Shown: one piece after another, positions 1 to 5,565 of the stretch | How positions within the stretch are numbered: position 1 is the first letter of the stretch | Layout of the letters: each line of letters opens with the position of its first letter | NCBI GenBank assembly: GCA_964629505.1 | Contig: CAZVQR010000031.1 | Coordinates: 1 to 7,004, forward strand | Length of the DNA stretch: 7,004 nucleotides | From: 2-02-FULL-44-35 sp964629505 | GTDB taxonomy: Bacteria; Patescibacteriota; Minisyncoccia; Phycocordibacterales; DSPV01 | Reading direction: 5' to 3' | Made by a program: the position numbers and the translations under genes | Notes under the pieces: generated by a model | Told to the model about the DNA's origin: nothing | Seen by the model: only the letters and a program-made list of their open reading frames with translations | Database searches by the model: none

Positions 1-31
1 GAGAACATGTAAGGCACACATGGGTCAAACT

Positions 32-56
32 AAAAACGCAAAGCGAAAAACGCAAA
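32..56. repeat. 11-bp direct repeat AAAAACGCAAA, period 14
   Basis: The exact word AAAAACGCAAA occurs at 32-42 and again at 46-56, separated by GCG. It belongs to the same word-repetitive spacer as the 17-bp repeat further down. No function can be assigned. Confidence 0.65.
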
Positions 57-103
57 ATTATAACTTAAAGCTCAAAAACTTATAAACCAAAAGGGTGATT
101 GAC

Positions 104-140
104 GGTTTTAAACTTTACATTGTGGTTTTAAATTTTACAT
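104..140. repeat. 17-bp direct repeat, period 20, before comM
   Basis: Two copies of GGTTTTAAAyTTTACAT occupy 104-120 and 124-140. They differ at one base (C versus T) and are separated by TGT. The 20-bp period is about two helical turns, and the second copy ends 21 bases before the comM ATG. This could be a pair of protein-binding sites, or a decayed low-complexity spacer of the kind common between CPR genes. The repetition is seen directly; any role is inference. Confidence 0.7.
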
Positions 141-161
141 TTTTAGCTTTGAGTTTATTTT

Positions 162-1718
162 ATGTCTTTTGCTAAAACTTACAGCGCCCAGACCCATTTT
201 TTAAAAGCCAAAATCGTAACGACGGAAGTGGATTTGTCCAAAGGCCTCCACGCTTTTTCCATTGTCGGTTTGCCGGACAAAGCGGTGGAAGAAGCCAAAG
301 ACCGGATTTCGGCAGCCATTAAAAATACCGGTTTTGATTCGCCCAAAAGCCAAAACCAAAAAGTAGTGATTGCTTTGGCGCCGGCCGGTTTGAAAAAAGA
401 GGGTTCGGCTTTTGATTTATCCATGGCTTTGGCCTATCTCTTGGCGGCCGGAAAAATTAATTTCAATCCGGACAAGAAAATTTTTCTGGGCGAATTGTCG
501 TTGCAGGGCGACCTGCGAACCGTCACCGGCGTCTTGCCGTTAGCGGAAGAAGCGGCCAAGCGAGGTTTTAAAGAATTATTCGTGCCAACTGAAAACGCCC
601 GCGAGGCGGCGTTGATTGCCGACATCAAAATTTTTCCCGCCGCCACTTTGGAAGCAGTAATTCGCCATTTGGACCCTAAAGCGATTTTGGACGGCCCAAA
701 AAATTTTGCTCTGCCTCTTCAACCCAGAACCAAACCGGAAGAAAATTTCGGCGAATCAGCGATTGATTTGTCCGACATCAAAGGCCAGCAAAGCGGCAAA
801 AGGGGATTGGAAATTGCCGCCGCCGGCGGCCACAATATCGCTCTCTGGGGGCCGCCCGGCACCGGTAAAACCATGCTGGCTCGGGCGCTCGCCGACATTT
901 TGCCACCGTTATCTTTTGAAGAAATGCTGGAAGCGACGGCCATTTACTCAGTGGCCGGCGCGCTGGAAAATAGTTTGGTAACGCGCCGACCATTCCGCTC
1001 GCCCCACCATACTTCCTCTTATGTTTCGCTAGTCGGTGGCGGCACTTTCCCCAAACCCGGCGAAGTAACCTTGGCCCACCGCGGCGTTTTGTTTCTGGAC
1101 GAGTTTCCGGAATTTGAACGGCGAGTGATTGAAGCATTACGCCAACCATTGGAAGACCGGATTGTTTCTATCTCTCGGGCTCGCGGCTCGGCCACTTTTC
1201 CGGCTGATTTCATTTTAATCGCGGCAATGAATCCTTGCCCTTGCGGTAATTACGGTTCCAAAGAAAAATCTTGTTCGTGCTTGCCAACCAGCTTGATTCA
1301 TTATCGGAAAAAGGTTTCGGGACCGATTGCCGACCGGATTGACATGTGGATTGAAGTGCCGCGAGTCTCCGCCCAAACTTTGAGTACTGGCAACGGCGGC
1401 GAAACCAGCGCCGCAGTAAAGAAAAAGGTCTTAGCGGCGCGCCAGCGGCAAAAAGAAAGATTTGAAAAAGCGAAAACAAAAATTCAAACCAATAGCCAAA
1501 TGAGTTCCCGCCAATTGGAAAAACTGGCGACGCTAGGCGAAACCGAGCGCGCCGCCTTAAACGCCGCCGCCGAGCGGCTGGGGCTATCGGCTCGCGCTTA
1601 CCACCGCCTCATCAAATTAGCGCGCACCATCGCCGATTTGGAAAACGCCGAGCAAATTGAAGAACACCACCTAATGGAAGCCATTCAATATCGGCCAAAA
1701 GAAATCATGACAAATTAA
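162..1718 (+). CDS. comM: ComM/YifB family AAA+ helicase (Mg-chelatase-like)
   Basis: This is a 518-residue cytoplasmic ATPase, about the usual length for ComM/YifB. ComM is known as a hexameric DNA helicase that promotes branch migration when incoming single-stranded DNA is integrated during natural transformation. Residues 1-170 match the family's Lon-protease-like N domain, opening with the typical SFAKTYSAQ and SIVGLPDKAVEEAKDR segments. DIKGQ at 205-209 leads into the AAA+ core: Walker A GPPGTGKT at 230-237 and Walker B GVLFLDEF at 308-315. A four-cysteine patch follows (C359, C361, C371, C373, in NPCPCG and CSC), then GPIADRID at 387-394. The C-terminal Mg-chelatase domain carries LSARAYHR at 475-482. 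The ATG at 162 is the first possible start, because an in-frame TGA lies at 150-152. There is no visible Shine-Dalgarno site. All key motifs are intact. The assignment is firm, but the competence role in this organism is inferred from the family. Confidence 0.96.
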   Translation: MSFAKTYSAQTHFLKAKIVTTEVDLSKGLHAFSIVGLPDKAVEEAKDRISAAIKNTGFDSPKSQNQKVVIALAPAGLKKEGSAFDLSMALAYLLAAGKINFNPDKKIFLGELSLQGDLRTVTGVLPLAEEAAKRGFKELFVPTENAREAALIADIKIFPAATLEAVIRHLDPKAILDGPKNFALPLQPRTKPEENFGESAIDLSDIKGQQSGKRGLEIAAAGGHNIALWGPPGTGKTMLARALADILPPLSFEEMLEATAIYSVAGALENSLVTRRPFRSPHHTSSYVSLVGGGTFPKPGEVTLAHRGVLFLDEFPEFERRVIEALRQPLEDRIVSISRARGSATFPADFILIAAMNPCPCGNYGSKEKSCSCLPTSLIHYRKKVSGPIADRIDMWIEVPRVSAQTLSTGNGGETSAAVKKKVLAARQRQKERFEKAKTKIQTNSQMSSRQLEKLATLGETERAALNAAAERLGLSARAYHRLIKLARTIADLENAEQIEEHHLMEAIQYRPKEIMTN

Positions 1719-1734
1719 AAATTAGGCAAATGAA

Positions 1735-1818
1735 GCCGCAGTGGCAAAATTTTTACACGCGTCGGAGCCCACCCCGCTTCGGGGAAGGGTGAAGCGGAAA
1801 AAATTTTGCCACTGCGGC
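1735..1818. repeat. 84-bp palindromic element with 20-bp perfect inverted arms
   Basis: The left arm 1735-1754 (GCCGCAGTGGCAAAATTTTT) is matched without error by its reverse complement at 1799-1818. The 44-base centre has its own GC-rich hairpin: CCCCG at 1772-1776 pairs with CGGGG at 1780-1784 over CTT, reinforced by CCC (1768-1770) with GGG (1787-1789). An alternative is CCGCTTC (1774-1780) with GAAGCGG (1791-1797). The element lies between the convergent ends of comM and the M23 gene, so a bidirectional terminator is the simplest role. However, neither strand shows a T-run directly after the outer stem. AAATG occurs just outside both ends (1728-1732 and 1820-1824) and might be a target-site duplication. 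A small MITE- or REP-like element is therefore the main alternative. Confidence 0.85.
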
Positions 1819-1848
1819 GAAATGTTGAGAAAGAATTTGGTTTCAATG

Positions 1849-2907
1849 TTAAAACGGGTTTCTAGCTCCTCTAATTTCAAAATGGACATGAGGGCCGGTG
1901 ACTTTGCCGGTGGAACCCATTAGAGCGATGGCTTGGCCGCGGCCAACCCACTGGCCCTCCACCGCCAAATTTTCCGTATTGTGAGCGTAAAGCGTTTGCG
2001 TGCCGTTATTATGTTGGATAACAAGATATTTACCGTAACCGCCGTTCCAGCCAGAATCGCGGCTGATAATCACCGTGCCGGCGGCCGCGGCGTAAATTGG
2101 CGCGCCGTAAGCATCGGCCAAATCAACACCGTTATAACCATGTAAACCCTGGGTCTTTCTGCCAGCGGTAATCGGCCGTAAATAATAGCCACCGTAATCT
2201 GGACCGCCGGCGCCGCGCAACGAATTGCCGCTAATGGCATATTTTGGCGCCGCTATTTCGCCATCGGGCACGATAATTGTTTGGCCCGGCGTCAACGAGG
2301 TGGCGGTAGCTAAATCATTGTAACGGGCGATTTCCGTCACGTCGCCTTTATAAAATTTCGCAATGCTTTGAATAGTGTCGCCGGCTTTGACAAGGTGGCT
2401 AATGCCGGAAATCGGCAAGATAACAAGTTTTTGTCCTTCGCGAATCAAACCAGCCGCTATTTCATTGCTCCAGGCAATTGTATTGGCCGACACTCCAAAC
2501 ATTTTGGCAATCTGTGAAAGAGTATCGCCGCGGCGCACAACATAAATGCTAATGTTATTGCCGCGCGGTTCATCATTAACATCAGCTATGGTGCCAGTGG
2601 GGCCGGTTTCCGGCAATAAAGCCGAACCACCAACAACGGTAATGTCGCCGCCGCCCTTGGACGGATTAGGGTCGGGATTTAAGGCCGCTTGAAGCAAGGC
2701 CATGTTGCGAACATTCGCCACCGGCGACGCGACCGAAGAATTGTCGCCATTAAAAAAATCCGCCACCACCGAGAAAAAGCCGGCGTAGGCGGCTATTGGC
2801 AAAAAGGTTAAACCCAGATAAAAAATTAACTTGCTGACAAATTCGGGCAACCTTAGCTTATGCTCGGAATCATGTGGGGTTAGTAAAATACTTTTATTCT
2901 TAGCCAT
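1849..2907 (-). CDS. Membrane-anchored LysM-LysM-M23 peptidoglycan endopeptidase
   Basis: This 352-residue envelope protein probably cleaves peptide cross-bridges in peptidoglycan during growth or division. A short basic N terminus precedes a hydrophobic segment at about 24-46, which is a signal anchor or uncleaved signal. A low-complexity linker (about 50-118) is followed by two LysM glycan-binding repeats: about 120-165, with RRGDTLSQIAKMFGV, and about 170-214, with KAGDTIQSIAKFY. The M23 (lysostaphin/LytM-like) domain spans about 250-346. Visible zinc-site and catalytic candidates are D262, H309 in LYAHN, and H340/H342 in GPHVHFE. The first histidine is unusual: LytM-type enzymes have HxxxD, but here H256 is six residues before D262, and Y258 takes the expected place. 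The protein stops six residues after GPHVHFEIRG. The ATG at 2907 has an AGGA site nine bases upstream and a near-consensus promoter further up. Family assignment is firm; substrate specificity is unknown. Confidence 0.93.
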   Translation of the reverse strand: MAKNKSILLTPHDSEHKLRLPEFVSKLIFYLGLTFLPIAAYAGFFSVVADFFNGDNSSVASPVANVRNMALLQAALNPDPNPSKGGGDITVVGGSALLPETGPTGTIADVNDEPRGNNISIYVVRRGDTLSQIAKMFGVSANTIAWSNEIAAGLIREGQKLVILPISGISHLVKAGDTIQSIAKFYKGDVTEIARYNDLATATSLTPGQTIIVPDGEIAAPKYAISGNSLRGAGGPDYGGYYLRPITAGRKTQGLHGYNGVDLADAYGAPIYAAAAGTVIISRDSGWNGGYGKYLVIQHNNGTQTLYAHNTENLAVEGQWVGRGQAIALMGSTGKVTGPHVHFEIRGARNPF

Positions 2908-2916
2908 TAATAACCG

Positions 2917-2920
2917 TCCT
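2917..2920 (-). promoter_or_regulatory. Shine-Dalgarno site of the M23 peptidase gene
   Basis: Read on the minus strand, AGGA lies at 2920-2917, nine bases before the ATG at 2907. It is a modest but well-placed ribosome binding site. It supports the chosen start and contrasts with the other genes here, which have none at a usable distance or only a weak one. Confidence 0.55.
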
Positions 2921-2970
2921 GTTTGCTTTCTTGTTCTGCTTGCCGTTTGCTGAAAATCACCAACCTATCC

Positions 2971-2999
2971 ACTATAAGCGCCCGCCCATCAAAAGTCAA
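2971..2999 (-). promoter_or_regulatory. Sigma-70-type promoter for the M23 peptidase gene
   Basis: On the minus strand TTGACT (2999-2994) is followed after exactly 17 bases by TATAGT (2976-2971). Each hexamer differs from consensus at one position. The predicted start is near 2964, giving a 5' UTR of about 57 bases that contains the AGGA site. It is the strongest promoter candidate in the window. Its -35 lies 28 bases from the divergent -35 of the toxin-antitoxin operon. Confidence 0.75.
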
Positions 3000-3019
3000 T
3001 CGCCCTGTTGATAAAGAAA

Positions 3020-3064
3020 TTTTCAGCTTGAAAAATTGAGGCATTTGTGTATCATATTGATATG
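3020..3064. promoter_or_regulatory. Candidate TA operators: two inverted repeats over the promoter
   Basis: TTTTCA (3020-3025) and TGAAAA (3029-3034) form a 6-bp inverted repeat across the -35. CATAT (3053-3057) and ATATG (3060-3064) form a second, overlapping the end of the -10 and the ATG. Antitoxins of type II systems commonly repress their own promoters through such sites. The repeats are short and AT-rich, so chance is possible. Confidence 0.35.
3028..3055 (+). promoter_or_regulatory. Sigma-70-type promoter for the toxin-antitoxin operon
   Basis: TTGAAA (3028-3033) and TATCAT (3050-3055) are 16 bases apart, each with one mismatch to consensus. The expected transcription start, seven bases past the -10, is at about 3062, which is the A of an in-frame ATG. 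If correct, the antitoxin mRNA is leaderless. Confidence 0.55.
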
Positions 3065-3325
3065 CAAATGGTAATGGTAAAAAACAAATACCTGCTGGAA
3101 GTACCGGCCAAGTTGTGGCGGGAAACGAAATTTCGTGTTGGTGATTCTCTTAAGGCAGATGTCAAAAAAGGTAAAATTACTCTCGCCGCTCAATCAGAAA
3201 TCGACAGGAGCATTGCCCGAGGTTTGGAAGACATTCGCAAAGGACATGTTTACGGACCGTATAATTCAGGAGAAGAAGCAGTCAAAGCTCTGCATCGCCT
3301 GGTTCGTCAACGCCAATCTCGCTAA
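3062..3325 (+). CDS. AbrB/MazE-like antitoxin of a type II TA pair
   Basis: This is a small protein (87 residues from the ATG at 3062) that probably binds DNA and neutralises the toxin encoded directly downstream. Residues about 6-42 look like a swapped-hairpin AbrB/MazE DNA-binding fold, with EVPAKLWRETKFRVGDSL followed by KKGKITLA. The C-terminal part, about 48-80 (RGLEDIRKGHVYGPYNSGEEAV), resembles the toxin-binding tail seen in antitoxins paired with RelE-like toxins. The start is uncertain. A GTG at 3047 would add five residues and has GAGG five bases upstream (3038-3041), but it lies 5' of the predicted -10. The ATG at 3062 coincides with the predicted transcription start. ATGs at 3068 and 3074 are also in frame. 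The gene ends nine bases before the toxin ATG. Family call is by pattern recognition. Confidence 0.8.
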   Translation: MQMVMVKNKYLLEVPAKLWRETKFRVGDSLKADVKKGKITLAAQSEIDRSIARGLEDIRKGHVYGPYNSGEEAVKALHRLVRQRQSR

Positions 3326-3334
3326 AGAAAAAAC

Positions 3335-3580
3335 ATGCGAGTCCATTTATCAGAAAAGCTACTCGAGGTTTATAGCGCCGCGCCGCAAAATATCAGAAAA
3401 ATTTTTGACAAGCAGTTGATAATGCTGGCACGCGATATCAAATATCCATCGTTGCACGCTAAAAAATATGATGAGGTGGCCGATGTTTGGCAAGCGCGAA
3501 TCAACAAAAATTGGCGCTTCTATTTTGTCATAGAAAACGATGCTTATGTGATTATTGATTTGATAAGACACCCGAAATAG
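3335..3580 (+). CDS. RelE/ParE-family toxin
   Basis: An 81-residue protein with the compact RelE/ParE layout: an N-terminal helical half (about 5-34, from SEKLLEVYSAAPQNIRKIFDKQL to LARDI), then KYPSLHAKKYDEVADVWQARINKNWRFYFVIENDAYVIIDLIRHPK. The last part is the typical run of beta strands with basic residues K43, K44, R55 and R61 and a C-terminal RHP (R78-P80). In RelE homologues such residues contact and cleave ribosome-bound mRNA; ParE relatives instead poison gyrase. The sequence favours a RelE-like mRNase, but does not prove it. It follows the antitoxin by nine bases with only a weak purine stretch as ribosome site, so translation is probably coupled. By eye the gene is more A/T-rich than its neighbours, consistent with transfer but not proof. 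No key part appears missing. Confidence 0.82.
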   Translation: MRVHLSEKLLEVYSAAPQNIRKIFDKQLIMLARDIKYPSLHAKKYDEVADVWQARINKNWRFYFVIENDAYVIIDLIRHPK

Positions 3581-3607
3581 GAAATGGAAATTTATGCTAT
3601 ATTTCCT
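3579..3607. repeat. 7-bp inverted repeat between toxin and helicase genes
   Basis: AGGAAAT (3579-3585) and ATTTCCT (3601-3607) are perfect complements over a 15-base loop. The left arm begins inside the toxin stop codon and the right arm ends three bases before the helicase GTG. It could be an operator or a weak attenuator stem. There is no T-run, so it is not a standard terminator. Confidence 0.5.
3595..3603 (+). promoter_or_regulatory. Extended -10 promoter candidate for uvrD
   Basis: TG at 3595-3596, one base, then TATATT at 3598-3603 forms an extended -10 element. No -35 is evident. The expected transcription start is 3610, which is exactly the G of the uvrD GTG. There is no Shine-Dalgarno site upstream (the sequence is actually CCTCC, like anti-Shine-Dalgarno), so a leaderless transcript would explain the start. 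The helicase could alternatively be read through from the TA operon. Confidence 0.45.
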
Positions 3608-3609
3608 CC

Positions 3610-5565
3610 GTGTCTTATCTTGATAATTTAAACGAACGGCAAAGACAGGCGGCCGAGCACCAAAACGGGCCGCTTTTGATTGTGGCCGGCGCTGGCGCCG
3701 GCAAAACTAAAACCATCGCCGCCCGCATTGTCCGATTGGTTCAGAAAGGTGTTGCGCCGGAAAATATTTTAGCCATCACTTTTACCAATAAAGCTGCCAA
3801 AGAAATGCGCGAGCGCGTAACTTTGGCGCTCCAGAGCGAACCGTCGTTGAATCGGCCGATGTCCTTGATGGAAAAACCTTTCGTCTCCACTTTTCATTCG
3901 CTCGGCGTCCACATCTTAAGGGAAAACGCCAGAGCTATCGGCTTAAACCGCCACTTCGGCATTTTTGACCGCGGCGATTCCAAAAAAAGCATTCGCCAAG
4001 CGATGGAAAATGTTGGCGTCAACCCCAAACAATTTGAACCGGGCCGAATTTTGGAAATTATCGCCCGTGAAAAAGGCAACAATCTAATTATTACCGAGTA
4101 TGAGAAAGAAATCGGCAATGAATATTTGCCCGGCATTGTCGCCAAAGTTTGGCGGGAATATGACGATATTCTCGCCAGTGAAAAAGCTTTGGATTTTGAC
4201 GATTTGCTGCTCCGCGCCGTCCGCCTGCTTAAAGAACAGCCGGAAATTTTGGAAAAATATCAGAATAATTGGCATTACCTTTTGATTGACGAATACCAAG
4301 ACACCAACAAAATCCAATACGAATTAGCTAGACAATTGGCGGCAAAAGGAAAAAACATAACCGCTGTGGGCGATGGGGACCAGCTGATATATGGTTGGAG
4401 AGGAGCGAGCGTCCGTAACCTGCTGGAATTTGAAAATGATTATCCTAATACCACGGTGGTTTTGTTGGAAGAAAATTACCGCTCCAGCAAAAGAATTTTG
4501 GAAGTGGCTAATCGAGTAATTGAAAAAAACCTCCTGCGCAAAGACAAGCGGCTCTTCACCCAAAAACCGCTGGGCGAAAAAATTGGCCTTTATTCGGCTT
4601 ATGACGAAACCGACGAAGCTAATTATATTGCCGGCAAAGCCCAATCACTGATTGCGGCGGGCTCGCCGCCGGAAACGATTGCCGTGCTTTACCGCGCCAA
4701 TTTTCAATCGCGGGCAATTGAAGAAGCTTTTCTCAATGAAAAAATTCCTTATCAAGTGCTCGGCACGCGATTTTTTGAACGGAAAGAAATCAAAGATGTT
4801 TTGGCTTACATCAAAGCGGCGCTGAATCCGGAAAATTTGAGCGATTTCAAACGAGCGATTGAAAATCCGAGGCGCGGCATCGGCAAAGTCACGCTAGCCA
4901 AAGCGCTGTCCGGTATGGAAGAAAAACTGCCGACCACGGCGCGGCAAAAAATCGGCGAATTCAGAAATTTGTTAGCGCAAATAAAAAAACAGGCATTAAC
5001 TGGCAAGCCGTCAGAAACCATTAAATTTGTTTTGCGGACAAGCGGTATAGAAGCCCAGTTAAAAACCGGTGGCGAAGATGAAAAAGAACGCTTGGAAAAC
5101 ATCCGCGAATTGGCGAGCTTGGCGGTGAAATACGACACTCTGCCGTCGGAGGAGGGAATTGAAAAATTGTTAAGCGATGCCGCTTTGGCTTCCGACCAAG
5201 ATGAACTTCAAGAACAAAAACCGGCGGTTAAACTGATGACGGTCCACGCCGCCAAAGGTCTGGAATTTGATTATGTTTTCGTTACCGGTTTGGAAGATGG
5301 CCTGTTCCCGCACGAGCGTTTGGGTGAAAAAGAAATCAGCTCACCCCGCAACGAAGTGGGCAAGGAAGAAAGCGAGGAAGAGCGGCGATTGTTTTATGTC
5401 GCTCTAACCCGCGCCAGAAAAAAGATTTTTCTCTCTCACACCTCAATCCGGACAATTTTCGGTTCACGCCAAGTAAATTTGCCCTCCGAATTTTTCGCCG
5501 ACATTGACAAGGAACATTTGGAGGAGGAGTGTAATTTGAAAAAAGAAAAAATTATTTATCTATGA
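3610..5565 (+). CDS. uvrD: UvrD/PcrA-type superfamily 1A DNA helicase
   Basis: This 651-residue ATP-dependent 3'-5' DNA helicase would act in nucleotide-excision and mismatch repair and in clearing replication or transcription blocks. All SF1 motifs are visible: Q motif LNERQRQA at 7-14; Walker A AGAGAGKT at 26-33 (K32); motif Ia ITFTNKAAKEM at 56-66; TFHSLG at 94-99; motif II LLIDEYQDT at 224-232; motif III VGDGDQLIYGWRGA at 253-266; motif IV EENYRSS at 287-293; motif V TVHAAKGLEF at 544-553; motif VI YVALTRAR at 597-604. Motif III has Leu at 259 where Ser is usual. The protein is shorter than the roughly 720-residue E. coli UvrD and Bacillus PcrA, and ends about 47 residues after motif VI, so the usual C-terminal extension is missing. 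The GTG at 3610 is chosen because MSYLDNLNERQ is the family N terminus. The stop overlaps the ksgA start in ATGA. Confidence 0.95.
   Translation: MSYLDNLNERQRQAAEHQNGPLLIVAGAGAGKTKTIAARIVRLVQKGVAPENILAITFTNKAAKEMRERVTLALQSEPSLNRPMSLMEKPFVSTFHSLGVHILRENARAIGLNRHFGIFDRGDSKKSIRQAMENVGVNPKQFEPGRILEIIAREKGNNLIITEYEKEIGNEYLPGIVAKVWREYDDILASEKALDFDDLLLRAVRLLKEQPEILEKYQNNWHYLLIDEYQDTNKIQYELARQLAAKGKNITAVGDGDQLIYGWRGASVRNLLEFENDYPNTTVVLLEENYRSSKRILEVANRVIEKNLLRKDKRLFTQKPLGEKIGLYSAYDETDEANYIAGKAQSLIAAGSPPETIAVLYRANFQSRAIEEAFLNEKIPYQVLGTRFFERKEIKDVLAYIKAALNPENLSDFKRAIENPRRGIGKVTLAKALSGMEEKLPTTARQKIGEFRNLLAQIKKQALTGKPSETIKFVLRTSGIEAQLKTGGEDEKERLENIRELASLAVKYDTLPSEEGIEKLLSDAALASDQDELQEQKPAVKLMTVHAAKGLEFDYVFVTGLEDGLFPHERLGEKEISSPRNEVGKEESEEERRLFYVALTRARKKIFLSHTSIRTIFGSRQVNLPSEFFADIDKEHLEEECNLKKEKIIYL

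Larger units (their letters stand above)
1..161. other. AT-rich repeat-bearing leader upstream of comM
   Basis: No gene is visible here. The stretch is A/T-rich and made of repeated short words, described in separate entries. The comM frame has an in-frame TGA at 150-152, so no coding extends upward from the ATG at 162. A -35-like TTGACG lies at 99-104, but no -10 hexamer sits at the usual 16-18 bp, and no Shine-Dalgarno site precedes the ATG. An 11-bp near-perfect inverted pair, with one mismatch, joins 62-72 to 145-155 and could close a large loop. The comM promoter cannot be placed with confidence. Confidence 0.6.

Noticed and set aside
6..22. Inverted pair CATGT / ACATG at the left edge as a terminator
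   Set aside because: The stem is only five bases, has no T-run, and the upstream gene is outside the window, so it cannot be judged.
778..1149. 123-codon open frame on the minus strand inside comM
   Set aside because: It is antisense to the Walker A/B core of comM and its translation is Arg/Pro-rich with no family pattern, as expected of a shadow frame.
162..1718. Magnesium chelatase subunit ChlI/BchI for chlorophyll synthesis
   Set aside because: The Lon-like N domain and the NPCPCG...CSC cluster mark ComM/YifB, and no partner chelatase subunits are present.
1735..1818. A standard Rho-independent terminator
   Set aside because: Neither strand has a T-run right after the outer stem, and the A/T part lies inside the stem rather than after it. 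It was kept as a palindromic element instead.
1741..1923. 60-codon + strand frame across the palindrome
   Set aside because: It runs through the inverted repeat and then antisense to the M23 gene. There is no ribosome site or recognisable pattern.
3135..3419. 94-codon + strand frame overlapping both TA genes
   Set aside because: It is out of frame with both the antitoxin and the toxin, which have clear family patterns.
4324..4644. 106-codon minus-strand frame inside uvrD
   Set aside because: It is antisense to conserved helicase motifs III and IV and carries no pattern of its own.
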